From Pseudomonadota bacterium (GTDB lineage Bacteria > Pseudomonadota > Alphaproteobacteria > Rhodobacterales > Rhodobacteraceae): a stretch of DNA of 64,000 nucleotides. Made by a program: the position numbers and the translations under genes. Positions within the stretch are counted from its first letter, which is position 1. Every line of letters begins with the position of its first letter. Location of the stretch: positions 122,984 to 186,983 of the forward strand of contig JAJXZX010000002.1 of assembly GCA_021779835.1 (NCBI GenBank), written 5' to 3'. Under the pieces are notes generated by a model. It searched no databases and was not told where the DNA came from. It saw only the letters and a program-made list of their open reading frames with translations. Positions 56,860 through 64,000 of the stretch are shown here, piece by piece.

Positions 56860-57813
56860 ATGGAAAACTTCGATCTGAAAAAACAAACGCCGAACCTGAT
56901 TGTGATGGCGTTGCTGGTGACCTTGCCGCTGTGGATCAACTACGTCAGCTATACCCAACTTGGCACGCAAGTGGTGGTGATGGGCCTTGCGGCGATGGCA
57001 CTGAACTTCCTGCTGGGCTACACGGGGGTTCTGTCGTTTGGCCATGCCGCCTATTTCGGGCTGGGCGCTTACGGCGCCGCGATGACCATCCGCTATATCG
57101 AGCCGAGCACAGGCCTTGGCGTCATCGTTGGCACTCTCGCGGGGATGCTCGCGGCCATGCTGATCGGGCCGATGATCGTGCGCCTGCGCGGGGTTTATTT
57201 CGCCATGGTGACGATCGCCTTCGGACAGGTGTTTTATTTCATCGCCTTCCGCTGGAACACCGTAACCGGCGGCGATGACGGCCTGACTGGCTGGAAGCGG
57301 ATGCCGCTCGACTTTGGCTTTGCCAAGCTCGACATCCAGCGCGACCCGACGACGTTTTACTACTTCGTGCTGGTGATTTTCGTGATTGCGGTGGCCATCA
57401 TGGGTTTGCTGCTGCGCTCTCCCTTTGGGCGCACGCTGATTGCCATCCGTGAAAACGAACGTCGCACCCGCTTCATGGGCATCAACGTCAACCTGCACAT
57501 CTGGATGAGCTGGGTGATCTCTTGCACCTTCATGGCGCTGGCAGGCTCGATGTCGGCGCTGCTGAACAACTTCGTTGACCCGCGCGCCTTCTTCTGGCGG
57601 CAATCCGGGGTCTTCGTAATCATGTGCGTCATGGGGGGCATGCGCAGCTTCTGGGGCCCGATGATGGGGGCTGCAATCTACGTCTGGTTGCAAGACTATC
57701 TGTCGAGCGCTACGCCCAACTGGCAATCCTTTGTTGGCCTCGTGTTTGTCGTCGTGGTTCTGTTCTTCCCGCGCGGCGTCATGGGCATCATTCGTCGGAA
57801 GGCCACCGAATGA
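56860..57813 (+). CDS. livM: ABC transporter permease, LivM family
   Basis: 317-residue second permease. LivM landmarks are MALNFLLGYTGVLSFGHAAYFGLGAY near residues 44-70, AIRENERRTRFMGIN (the cytoplasmic coupling helix, here LIAIRENE), and the GGMRSFWGPMMGAAI block. It starts one base after the livH stop, and overlaps livG by 4 bases, so the operon is translated as a unit. Confidence 0.92.
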   Translation: MENFDLKKQTPNLIVMALLVTLPLWINYVSYTQLGTQVVVMGLAAMALNFLLGYTGVLSFGHAAYFGLGAYGAAMTIRYIEPSTGLGVIVGTLAGMLAAMLIGPMIVRLRGVYFAMVTIAFGQVFYFIAFRWNTVTGGDDGLTGWKRMPLDFGFAKLDIQRDPTTFYYFVLVIFVIAVAIMGLLLRSPFGRTLIAIRENERRTRFMGINVNLHIWMSWVISCTFMALAGSMSALLNNFVDPRAFFWRQSGVFVIMCVMGGMRSFWGPMMGAAIYVWLQDYLSSATPNWQSFVGLVFVVVVLFFPRGVMGIIRRKATE

Positions 57814-58559
57814 GCTTTCTCAGCATTGAAAACGTCTCGAAGCACTTCGGCAGCCTGATTGCCGTCGATGGTGTCAGCATGAACGTGGAGCGTGGCGAAC
57901 TTCGTGCCGTGATCGGCCCGAACGGCGCTGGCAAAACCACGTTCTTCAACCTGATTACCGGCATGTTGTCTCTGACCAAAGGGCGGGTAACGCTGGATGG
58001 TCAAGACCTTGCCGGGATCGACCCGTCCAAGCGGGTCAGCCTTGGCATGGCGCGGACCTTCCAGATCACCGAGATTTTTCCGGATCTGACGGTGCGCGAG
58101 AACATCCGGATCCCGGTCGAAATTCAGGCCGGGCTGCGCATGTCGCCAAGGATGCCAAAGGCAATGGAGGCGCCGATCCGGCAACGTATCGAGCAATTGC
58201 TGGAAGAGGGCGGCCTGACCAAGATCGCGGGCCGCCTGGCGGGCGAGCTTAGCCACGGCGACCAGCGCGCGACGGAAATCATGATGTCGCTTGCGCTGAA
58301 GCCGCGGCTGCTGCTGCTGGACGAGCCGACGGCGGGGATGGGCGACGACGAAACCTATGCGGTTGCCCGCCTGATCCGGCGCATCCATCAGGAAGAAAAG
58401 ATGACCATTGTGCTGATCGAACACGACATGCGCGTGGTGTTCAACCTTGCGGACCGTATCACGGTGCTGGCTGAGGGGCGTCCGTTGGCCGAGGGCACGC
58501 CGCAAGAGATCACGCAAAACGCCACGGTTCAGGCCGCGTATCTGGGAGGTGAAGCATGA
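57810..58559 (+). CDS. livG: ABC transporter ATPase, LivG family
   Basis: 249-residue ATPase. Walker A GPNGAGKTT near residue 36, Q-loop in ARTFQITEIFPDLTV, signature LSHGDQRATEI (His-Gly-Asp in place of the classical Gly-Gly-Gln, as is common in LivG/UrtD proteins), Walker B LLLLDEPTAGMG and H-loop LIEHDM. It has 4-base ATGA overlaps at both ends. Confidence 0.94.
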   Translation: MSFLSIENVSKHFGSLIAVDGVSMNVERGELRAVIGPNGAGKTTFFNLITGMLSLTKGRVTLDGQDLAGIDPSKRVSLGMARTFQITEIFPDLTVRENIRIPVEIQAGLRMSPRMPKAMEAPIRQRIEQLLEEGGLTKIAGRLAGELSHGDQRATEIMMSLALKPRLLLLDEPTAGMGDDETYAVARLIRRIHQEEKMTIVLIEHDMRVVFNLADRITVLAEGRPLAEGTPQEITQNATVQAAYLGGEA

Positions 58560-59278
58560 GCGGTTACGCACTCGTCGCCGAAGGGCTGCACACCTACTAC
58601 GGCAAAAGCCACATCCTTCACGGCATCAGCCTGAAGGTCGGTGAAGGCAAGATCACCACGATCCTCGGGCGCAACGGGGCGGGCAAATCGACCACGCTGC
58701 GCAGCCTTGTCGGGCTTACGCCAGCGCGGGAGGGCAAGATCACGGTGTTCGGCACCGAGACCACCAAGCTGCCCCCCTATGCGATTGCAGAGATGGGTGT
58801 GGGGTTTGTGCCGGAAGGGCGCAAGATCTTTGCCAACCTGACGGTGGAAGAAAACCTGAAGGTGCCGGTGGACCGGCCCGGCAAGTGGACCATCCAGACC
58901 GTCTATGAGCTGTTCCCGCGTCTGCAAGAGCGGCGAAACAACAAGGGGCGGCAGTTGTCGGGCGGCGAGCAGGAGATGCTTTCCATCGCCCGGGCGTTAT
59001 TGCTGAACCCGAAGATCCTGATCCTCGACGAGCCGTCGCAGGGGCTGGCGCCGCTGATCGTGCGCGAGGTTTTCCGCATCATCACACAGATGCGCGCCGA
59101 GGGGATGTCGGTTCTGCTGGTGGAACAGAACGTGCGCATGAGCCTTGAGGTTGCCGACTGGGTCTATGTCCTCAACGACGGCGAAATCGCCTATTCCGGC
59201 ACAGCGGCGGATCTGCAAGCAGACGAGGCGCTGTTGCAGTCCCTCGCTGGCGTCAGCGCCGAGAAGTGGGAGATCTGA
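58556..59278 (+). CDS. livF: ABC transporter ATPase, LivF family
   Basis: 240-residue ATPase. Walker A GRNGAGKST, Q-loop region FVPEGRKIFANLTVEENL (the LivF hallmark), signature LSGGEQEMLSIARAL, Walker B ILILDEPSQGLAP and H-loop LLVEQNV. Last gene of the transporter operon, followed by a strong terminator. Confidence 0.95.
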   Translation: MSGYALVAEGLHTYYGKSHILHGISLKVGEGKITTILGRNGAGKSTTLRSLVGLTPAREGKITVFGTETTKLPPYAIAEMGVGFVPEGRKIFANLTVEENLKVPVDRPGKWTIQTVYELFPRLQERRNNKGRQLSGGEQEMLSIARALLLNPKILILDEPSQGLAPLIVREVFRIITQMRAEGMSVLLVEQNVRMSLEVADWVYVLNDGEIAYSGTAADLQADEALLQSLAGVSAEKWEI

Positions 59279-59300
59279 GCGCCCCCGCCATTCGCTGATA

Positions 59301-59337
59301 TTGCGCCGTAGGGGTCGTGTCCTACGGCGCAATTTTT
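59301..59337 (+). terminator. Terminator after livF
   Basis: 12-bp perfect stem TTGCGCCGTAGG/CCTACGGCGCAA (59301-59312 with 59321-59332), 8-base loop, then TTTTT. Confidence 0.92.
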
Positions 59338-59341
59338 CACA

Positions 59342-59737
59342 TCAGAGGACATCGCTGTGGTGATGTTCGCGCGCAAGGCCGTGCTTGACGTTGGGGCCAG
59401 ACTTGCCAGATCCGTGAAGCCTCGCCCTGCTATTGGCAGCCGCGCACAGGGCCGAAGCCGTAGGCAAGCACTGGTCGTCGTCAATCTGGACAGTTTCGCG
59501 TCGCCAGTTGACGGCTGCCAAGAAAATCGAAAACCCAAGCATGCAGCCAACGCCTGACAACATGGTCGCGGCAAGTCCTTGCAAAAGGCTGCCACCGAGA
59601 AAAATTACAATAACACCAATAACGTCACCGAAAATTGTTGAGACTACCAAGCCTGCCATCATCGGTGCCGACTCCTTGATTGTCAAAAACAACTTTAGCG
59701 TGTTTGTTGTGGTGAATGAATCCTCCAGTTGCGGCAT
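59342..59737 (-). CDS. Hypothetical small membrane protein
   Basis: A 131-residue frame beginning MPQLEDSFTTTNTLK. It has one or two hydrophobic segments (about residues 26-50 and 55-75, including MMAGLVVSTIFGDVIGVIVI), then WRRETVQ and a His/Ser-rich tail. I do not recognise a family. In favour of a real gene are the coherent membrane segments and the lower GC content of this stretch compared with its neighbours. Against it are a weak ribosome site and no known relatives. It may extend upstream to 59836. Confidence 0.45.
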   Translation of the reverse strand: MPQLEDSFTTTNTLKLFLTIKESAPMMAGLVVSTIFGDVIGVIVIFLGGSLLQGLAATMLSGVGCMLGFSIFLAAVNWRRETVQIDDDQCLPTASALCAAANSRARLHGSGKSGPNVKHGLAREHHHSDVL

Positions 59738-60158
59738 CACGCAAACGTGTCGCCCGCATTTTATTTGCAAACCACTTGAAAACACGGTTGCGAAGTGGGG
59801 GCTTGGTGTGTGCCGTCTGCTCATGCCCTCCAGCAATCACGCTGGATTCACAAGATGAATCCCCGCAGCCAATTTGTGAAGCAAAGCCTCGCTTCATCTG
59901 CCCCGCTGGCCTAAAACACAATCTTGGCCAAATCGAGCCCGACGGTGATAATACCCGACATGACCGCTTACCTTTGTGGATCGTCGCAGACCCACTTTGG
60001 CACAAGGATGCCGTCAGGGGGCGGTCGCATCATCAGAGGCGTGCCATCCCGCATTATCTTATTAACCCGCGCCGAAGGGCTTGATCAGCGCGTAAAACAA
60101 CGCCAGCATACGCGCGAAGGCGTTCTAGTTGGTGAATGTCAGTTTGAAAGGATAGACC
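59738..60158. other. Gene-poor stretch before the PAP2 gene
   Basis: About 420 bases with no supported gene, apart from a possible upstream extension of the hypothetical gene to 59836. Open frames on either strand here lack ribosome sites and family similarity. Only GAAAGGA (about 60148), the ribosome site of the PAP2 gene, is recognisable. Composition is less GC-rich than the window average. Confidence 0.45.
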
Positions 60159-60716
60159 ATGCGGATCACCGTTCTGTTGATCGCGGGGGCCATGGCCGTT
60201 AGCATGACCGGGGTTGCGGCACCGCAAATGGCTGCTGCGGACACTACGGGCAATTGGGACAAGCTTTCGACGGCTTTGGTGTTCGGGCTTGCGGGTGGGG
60301 CGGAGTTGAAGACCCTCTCGCTGCATGACAACACCGGGCAGATCCAGTTCTTCAAGACGATGGCGGTGACGCTGGTGGTCACGGAAGGCCTGAAGGCGGT
60401 GGTCCACGAGCGGCGCCCGGACGGCTCGTCCAATGACAGCTTCCCTTCGGGTCACGCCGCGCTGGCATTTGCGGCGGCGAGCTATTTTGACGTCCGCTAC
60501 GGGGCCGAGAACAGGACTCTGGTTCCGATCGCATACGGTGCCGCCGCGCTGACCGCTTTGAGCCGGGTCGAAGCGCGAAAGCATTTCGCAGGCGATGTGG
60601 CGGCTGGCGCGCTGATCGGCCTTGCGATGGGGCGCACGTTTACCACCGCCTATACCAATCTGACTGTCTATCCGACCGGGGATGGCGTCGGGGTCAACTA
60701 TACCACGCGCTTCTGA
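60159..60716 (+). CDS. PAP2-family phosphatase, exported
   Basis: 185 residues with an N-terminal signal sequence (MRITVLLIAGAMAVSMTG) and the three PAP2 motifs: KAVVHERRPDG, PSGHA and SRVEARKHFAGD. These form the acid phosphatase/lipid phosphatase active site, so the enzyme should act in the periplasm on phospholipid or undecaprenyl-pyrophosphate-type substrates. GAAAGGA lies upstream. The diacylglycerol kinase gene follows 7 bases on, which suggests lipid phosphate recycling. Confidence 0.92.
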   Translation: MRITVLLIAGAMAVSMTGVAAPQMAAADTTGNWDKLSTALVFGLAGGAELKTLSLHDNTGQIQFFKTMAVTLVVTEGLKAVVHERRPDGSSNDSFPSGHAALAFAAASYFDVRYGAENRTLVPIAYGAAALTALSRVEARKHFAGDVAAGALIGLAMGRTFTTAYTNLTVYPTGDGVGVNYTTRF

Positions 60717-60723
60717 TCCGGTG

Positions 60724-61074
60724 ATGCATTGGCTGGCCAAGCGGTTTGACGCGTTCGGCCATGCTGGTCGGGGTGTGGTCGTGCTGCTTGGCGAGGCGCA
60801 TGGCCGCATTCACGCGGTGGCGGCGGTCGTGGTCATCCTTCTCGGGCTGAGGCTGGGTATCTCGGCGACGAACTGGGCGTTGTTGGTGATCTGCATCGCG
60901 CTCGTTCTGGCCGCCGAGGCGATTAATACCGCGTTGGAGCGTTTGGTCGATCTTGTCAGCCCGCAATGGCACGCCTTGGCGCGCGACGCCAAGGACCTTG
61001 CGGCGGCGGGCGTATTGATTGCAGCCATCGGGGCGGCGGTGGTCGGCCTGATTGTGTTTGTTCCCTATCTGTAA
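60724..61074 (+). CDS. dgkA: Diacylglycerol kinase (DgkA family)
   Basis: 116-residue, three-helix membrane kinase. Signature AEAINTALERLVDLVSP with the catalytic Glu/Asn region, a preceding GEAHGRIH, and KDLAAAGVLIAAIG in helix 3. It phosphorylates diacylglycerol or undecaprenol at the inner membrane. ATG 60724 is preceded directly by an in-frame GTG that could also be used. It is cotranscribed with the PAP2 phosphatase, an opposing activity. Confidence 0.9.
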   Translation: MHWLAKRFDAFGHAGRGVVVLLGEAHGRIHAVAAVVVILLGLRLGISATNWALLVICIALVLAAEAINTALERLVDLVSPQWHALARDAKDLAAAGVLIAAIGAAVVGLIVFVPYL

Positions 61075-61251
61075 CCGACCAGATTCTCTGGGCCGGTGGC
61101 GATCACGCGCGGCGGGCCGGATCGGGGCTTTCCGCCGACTTTGTGCCAACAAAATAAGGAAAAGATTGACAGGATTCGGATAAGGGCCGCACTGTAACAC
61201 CCATACAAAGACTGATCGGAGCAACTCCAGATCGGCGGGGGGCGAAGTCGG

Positions 61252-61506
61252 ATGAGCAGGTGTCTGTTGACCGTCTTTCTGGTGGCTCTGGTGTGTTCCA
61301 GCGCGGCGGACGCTGGCGTGGTGAAGCTGAAGAAGCCCAGGATGACGCGACCGGTGGCCGAGGCGCGGGCGCGCCTGCCCAGTTCCGAACAAAACCTTGT
61401 GCCGTTGATCCTGCTGGGCATGGTGGCCTCTACCGTGCTGTCTGCGGTGATGCCGCTACCGCTGCCTGCGCCACTCCCGACCATGCCGACGGTGCCGCTG
61501 GGCTGA
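61252..61506 (+). CDS. Hypothetical small exported protein
   Basis: 84 residues: signal peptide MSRCLLTVFLVALVCSSAADA, a basic stretch (VVKLKKPRMTRPVAEARARL), a hydrophobic segment (LVPLILLGMVASTVLSAVMP) and a proline-rich end. No family is recognised. A GGGGGCGAAG stretch lies about 8-17 bases before the ATG. It stands alone between dgkA and pirin. Confidence 0.55.
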   Translation: MSRCLLTVFLVALVCSSAADAGVVKLKKPRMTRPVAEARARLPSSEQNLVPLILLGMVASTVLSAVMPLPLPAPLPTMPTVPLG

Positions 61507-61618
61507 GCCGACGGACGTTTGGTGTGTGCATGGCCGCACCAAGTCTGCGCGGCGTGACGGGATGACAGCGCGCGGCGATGCCCTAGATTGAGGGCATCAC
61601 CCGAACGGAGGCCGTAGC

Positions 61619-62557
61619 ATGAGCTGGAACCCTATACTTGATCCGCAGATCCCGATTGGCGATGCGGTGGACGCGATCGAGGCGGTGATCGTGCCGCGTG
61701 CGCGCGACTTGGGCGGGTTCGAGGTGCGGCGGGCCTTGCCCTCGGCCGCGCGGCAGATGGTGGGGCCGTTCATCTTTTTCGACCAGATGGGCCCGGCGGA
61801 GTTTCTCAGCGGGCAGGGCATCGACGTGCGCCCGCATCCGCATATCGGGCTGGCGACGGTGACGTATTTGCTGAAGGGGGAGATGCACCACCGGGATTCG
61901 CTGGGCTCGGATCAGTGGATCACGCCGGGGGATGTCAACCTGATGACGGCGGGGATCGGCATTACCCATTCAGAGCGGGTGGATGGCGCGGTGCGCGCGA
62001 CGCCTCGTTCGATGTTCGGGGTGCAAACCTGGCTCGCCTTGCCGCTGGCGCGTGAGGACGATCCTGCGGCTTTTGCCCATGTGGGGGCGGCAGAGTTGCC
62101 GCTGCTAGAGGGCGAGGGCAAGCGCGTGCGGCTGATTCTGGGCGACGCCTGGGGCGCGCGGGCGCCGGTCGCGGTGCCGTCCGAGATGTTTTATGCCGAT
62201 GCCGAGCTGGCGCCGGGGGCGGCGCTGCCGTTGCCCGACGGGCAGGAAGATCGCGGCGTCTATATCCTGCAAGGCGCGGTGACGGTCAGCGGCGAGCGCT
62301 ATGAGGCGGGGCGGATGCTGGTGTTCCGGCCCGGCGACCGGTTGAGCGTTCGGGCAGGGGCTGCGGGCGCGCGGTTGCTGGTGCTGGGCGGCGCCACGAT
62401 GGAGGGGCCGCGCCATATCTGGTGGAATTTTGTGGCCTCGTCGAAAGAGCGCATCGAGGCCGCGAAAGAGGCGTGGCGCGCGGGCGACTGGGCGCATGGG
62501 CGATTCAGGTTGCCGCCGGGGGATGACGCGGAATTCATTCCGGCGCCAGACCGCTGA
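61619..62557 (+). CDS. Pirin family protein
   Basis: 312-residue bicupin. The N-terminal cupin has the metal ligands in VRPHPHIGLATVTYLL and GEMHHRDSLGS, then LMTAGIGITHSERV. The C-terminal cupin includes DRGVYILQGAVTVSGERYEAGRMLVF. Bacterial pirins include quercetinases and redox-sensitive regulators; the role here is unknown. A CGGAGG ribosome site precedes the ATG. Confidence 0.92.
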   Translation: MSWNPILDPQIPIGDAVDAIEAVIVPRARDLGGFEVRRALPSAARQMVGPFIFFDQMGPAEFLSGQGIDVRPHPHIGLATVTYLLKGEMHHRDSLGSDQWITPGDVNLMTAGIGITHSERVDGAVRATPRSMFGVQTWLALPLAREDDPAAFAHVGAAELPLLEGEGKRVRLILGDAWGARAPVAVPSEMFYADAELAPGAALPLPDGQEDRGVYILQGAVTVSGERYEAGRMLVFRPGDRLSVRAGAAGARLLVLGGATMEGPRHIWWNFVASSKERIEAAKEAWRAGDWAHGRFRLPPGDDAEFIPAPDR

Positions 62558-62565
62558 GGTCGGAT

Positions 62566-62596
62566 GCCTCCGGCGGGGATATTTTGACCAAAGCAA
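62566..62596. repeat. Recurrent intergenic element, copy 2 (GCCTCCGGCGGG type)
   Basis: GCCTCCGGCGGGGATATTTT followed by GACCAAAGCAA, 8 bases after the pirin stop. It matches the copy at 13457-13488 in the GC core, the AT run and the trailing ACCAAA. Confidence 0.6.
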
Positions 62597-62703
62597 TTGG
62601 CGCGTGCGGCGGGTGAATTGCCGCGGCGTGCGATTTGGGGCGATGATTTCTTCAGGGTTCGGAAGGCTCTTGCGAGGATCAGTGATTTCCTTGGCTTCGG
62701 CGC

Positions 62704-62732
62704 TTGACGGCGCTGAAAGGGATGCGTAATAC
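62704..62732 (+). promoter_or_regulatory. Promoter of the tRNA-Asp pair
   Basis: TTGACG (62704-62709), 17-base spacer, TAATAC (62727-62732), followed by a GC-rich discriminator typical of stringently controlled stable-RNA promoters. Transcription would begin about 30 bases before the first tRNA. Confidence 0.7.
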
Positions 62733-62770
62733 GCCTCCACGCTCGGGATGCGATCCGGGGCGGGGAATGT

Positions 62771-62847
62771 GCGGTTGTAGCTCAGTTGGTTAGAGTACCG
62801 GCCTGTCACGCCGGGGGTCGCGGGTTCGAGCCCCGTCAACCGCGCCA
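62771..62847 (+). tRNA. tRNA-Asp (anticodon GTC), copy 1
   Basis: 77 bases folding as a full cloverleaf. Acceptor stem GCGGTTG/CAACCGC, D arm with GCTC, anticodon stem CCGGC/GCCGG around CTGTCAC (anticodon GTC), T arm GCGGG-TTCGAGC-CCCGT, discriminator G and encoded CCA. It is identical to copy 2. Confidence 0.97.
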
Positions 62848-62892
62848 CTCCCCTCCCCGGATCGCCCGAGCGTTGTCTTTGAAAGACGATGC

Positions 62893-62969
62893 GCGGTTGT
62901 AGCTCAGTTGGTTAGAGTACCGGCCTGTCACGCCGGGGGTCGCGGGTTCGAGCCCCGTCAACCGCGCCA
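62893..62969 (+). tRNA. tRNA-Asp (anticodon GTC), copy 2
   Basis: Base-for-base identical to copy 1, with a 45-base spacer (62848-62892) and CCA encoded. The two are probably made from one precursor started at the upstream promoter. Confidence 0.97.
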
Positions 62970-62982
62970 CTTTCAACGTCCC

Positions 62983-63012
62983 TTGCCTCGAATGCAAAAG
63001 TTTGCATATGTA
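62983..63012 (+). promoter_or_regulatory. Promoter with palindromic operator before the 73-residue membrane protein
   Basis: TTGCCT (62983-62988), 18-base spacer, TATGTA (63007-63012). The spacer holds the inverted repeat ATGCAAA-AG-TTTGCAT (62992-63007), which would place a regulator across the polymerase site. The regulator is not known. Confidence 0.5.
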
Positions 63013-63035
63013 GCCTTTCCCAAGGAGGGGTTTTC

Positions 63036-63257
63036 ATGTTGCAGACACTGGATCAGATGCCGTTGACGTTGTTGATTTTAGCCTCGTTGACGCTGGGGCT
63101 GGCGCCGTTTGTGCCCGAGCCGCATATCTGGGAAAAGCTGAAGATGCTGGCGGCGGGAACGCTGTCGAAGCCGATTGATATCTTTGATCTTTGTCTGCAC
63201 GCGCTGCCCTTCGTGCTGTTGGCGGCGAAACTGGTGCGGCTGGCGGTTTTGCGCTGA
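63036..63257 (+). CDS. Small two-helix membrane protein
   Basis: 73 residues with hydrophobic segments at about 8-26 (MPLTLLILASLTLGLAPFV) and 52-70 (LCLHALPFVLLAAKLV), separated by EPHIWEKLKMLAAGTLSKP. From memory, similar 70-residue proteins in this group are often called RND transporter, although they are far too short to be pumps. AAGGAGG lies upstream of the ATG, so translation is strong. The function is unknown. Confidence 0.75.
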   Translation: MLQTLDQMPLTLLILASLTLGLAPFVPEPHIWEKLKMLAAGTLSKPIDIFDLCLHALPFVLLAAKLVRLAVLR

Positions 63258-63466
63258 TACGCCGGTGATTTCCCGCCGGTGGCGCGACCGATCGCATCAC
63301 TGATGCGTGCGCCCTCTATCGCAAATTCTGGGCACGGATATAACAGCAGGTGGAGCCGGGGTCTGGCGCGGCGGGCACGCGTGTCCCGTGGGGCGCGGCA
63401 GGTTGGGACGGCTCCATGATTTTGGGCGCGCAAGGGATGCGGTGCCCGCTGTAAGGAGAGACGTGG

Positions 63467-63835
63467 ATGCGCTCGTTTATGATTTCCGCCGTGGTGGCTG
63501 CAATGGTTGGCGCTGTTCCGATGGCCTATGCCCAGACGGCGCCCGCGCCGGCGGCGACCACGACTGCGCCTTTGGCCGACACGACTGCACCGTTGGCCGA
63601 TACGACAGCGCCAGCGATGAGCACCAAAGCCACGATGGCGACCGGGCATACCGTGCACAGCAAGGTGAAATCGGTCAGCTATAAGAAGCGGTTGATCCGG
63701 CTGACGGACGGGCACCTCTATCACATGGCGAAAGGCCTGCATCTGCCGAAGCTGAAAATCGGCGAGCGTGTGACGGTGGGTTGGACGGTGCACGGCAAGA
63801 CGCGCGTTGCGACGTCGATCTCGGCGACCAAGTGA
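63467..63835 (+). CDS. Exported repeat-containing protein with a DUF1344-like domain
   Basis: 122 residues: signal peptide ending near PMAYAQ, a low-complexity linker of Ala/Thr/Pro with the repeated unit APLADTT, and a C-terminal domain (HSKVKSVSYKKRLIRLTDGH, then LPKLKIGERVTVGW) with the beta-strand pattern of DUF1344 or small OB-like periplasmic domains. The ribosome site is TAAGGAGAG. The repeats are also visible at DNA level (around 63570-63615). The function is unknown. Confidence 0.72.
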   Translation: MRSFMISAVVAAMVGAVPMAYAQTAPAPAATTTAPLADTTAPLADTTAPAMSTKATMATGHTVHSKVKSVSYKKRLIRLTDGHLYHMAKGLHLPKLKIGERVTVGWTVHGKTRVATSISATK

Positions 63836-63863
63836 TCTGATCCAGCCGATGGGCCGGGAAACA

Positions 63864-63890
63864 AACGGGGGCCTTTTGGCCCCCGTTTTC
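63864..63890. terminator. Bidirectional terminator
   Basis: 10-bp stem AACGGGGGCC/GGCCCCCGTT (63864-63873 with 63878-63887), 4-base TTTT loop, then TTC on plus and a mirrored A/T context on minus. It separates the convergent DUF1344-like and M20 peptidase genes. Confidence 0.78.
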
Positions 63891-63901
63891 ATCTGTCGCG
63901 C

Positions 63902-64000
63902 TCAGGTCAGTTTGGCGAGGATGCGCGCCCAGCTGCGGATGCCTTTGTGGAAGCTTTCCAGATCGTATTTCTCGTTGGGCGAGTGGATCTGGTCGTCGTC
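63902..64000 (-). CDS. M20-family peptidase, C-terminal end
   Basis: Only the last 32 residues are in the window. They contain [19 protein letters not shown] followed by IRSWARIL. The SPNE(K/R) element is the C-terminal metal-site/substrate region of M20/M28-type dipeptidases (ArgE, DapE and CNDP-like). The rest lies beyond the right edge. The precise subfamily is uncertain, though the [11 protein letters not shown] form resembles the carnosinase-like dipeptidases. Confidence 0.8.
   Translation of the reverse strand, partial: DDDQIHSPNEKYDLESFHKGIRSWARILAKLT

Noticed and set aside
62771..62969. tRNA-associated integrated element
   Set aside because: No integrase, attachment repeats or foreign cargo next to the tRNA-Asp pair.

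Overview
This 64 kb window is a chromosomal segment of a GC-rich alphaproteobacterium, almost certainly a member of the Rhodobacteraceae (Rhodobacterales). Signs of this are the TakP-type TRAP solute receptor, the bacterial protein leucyltransferase Bpt, DUF2852 and RSP_7527-type small proteins, an alphaproteobacterial LexA box (GAAC-N7-GAAC) in front of recA, a complete Entner-Doudoroff pair, and many catabolic and transport genes of the roseobacter kind. There is no phage, insertion sequence, CRISPR array, rRNA operon or clear genomic island. Gene density is high, with many 4-base ATGA overlaps.

Layout. 1-2376: ilvN (cut by the window edge) and ilvI on the minus strand, behind a promoter, a Leu/Val-rich leader peptide and a terminator/antiterminator pair, which is a classical transcription attenuator. 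2.7-6.2 kb: a TRAP transporter, with takP on plus converging on dctQM on minus. 6.4-9.5 kb: DUF1345, Bpt, RDD, DUF2852 and YbaK-type genes. 9.6-12.7 kb: glnE and a small partner. 12.8-15.4 kb: edd and eda, with a LacI-type operator inside the edd promoter. 15.6-18.9 kb: a 54-residue protein, an RlmI-like methyltransferase, a PIN protein, an M48 peptidase and a sulfotransferase-like protein. 19-24.7 kb: recA, alaS, DUF1330 and clcA. 24.9-28.6 kb: a class III aminotransferase, DenD and a HisD/HpsN-like dehydrogenase. 28.8-34.6 kb: cytochrome b561, PepSY, a CoA-transferase and MacAB.

34.7-45.6 kb is the most unusual region. hyuA-hyuB lie on minus, a MarR regulator follows, and on plus there is a tightly overlapping set: FAD subunit, a natural 2Fe-2S/molybdopterin fusion, a 6-hydroxynicotinate-reductase-like Fe-S protein, UPF0280 and an AA_synth protein. 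Near-identical 16-base palindromes sit immediately after the -10 box of both outward promoters, so the MarR protein probably controls both arms. The enzyme set suggests hydroxylation, reduction and ATP-dependent opening of an N-heterocyclic (lactam or imide) substrate that is not known.

45.6-50.7 kb: a monophosphatase and DeoR regulator diverge from a choline-kinase-like protein and a dimethylglycine-dehydrogenase-like flavoenzyme. 50.7-54.2 kb: two polyprenyl-phosphate-type glycosyltransferases and a dienelactone hydrolase. 54.6-59.3 kb: a complete branched-chain-amino-acid/urea-type ABC transporter. 59.3-64 kb: PAP2 phosphatase, diacylglycerol kinase, pirin, two identical tRNA-Asp(GTC) genes, small secreted or membrane proteins, and the end of an M20 peptidase. 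All functional statements rest on reading translated sequence and motifs; no database search was run.
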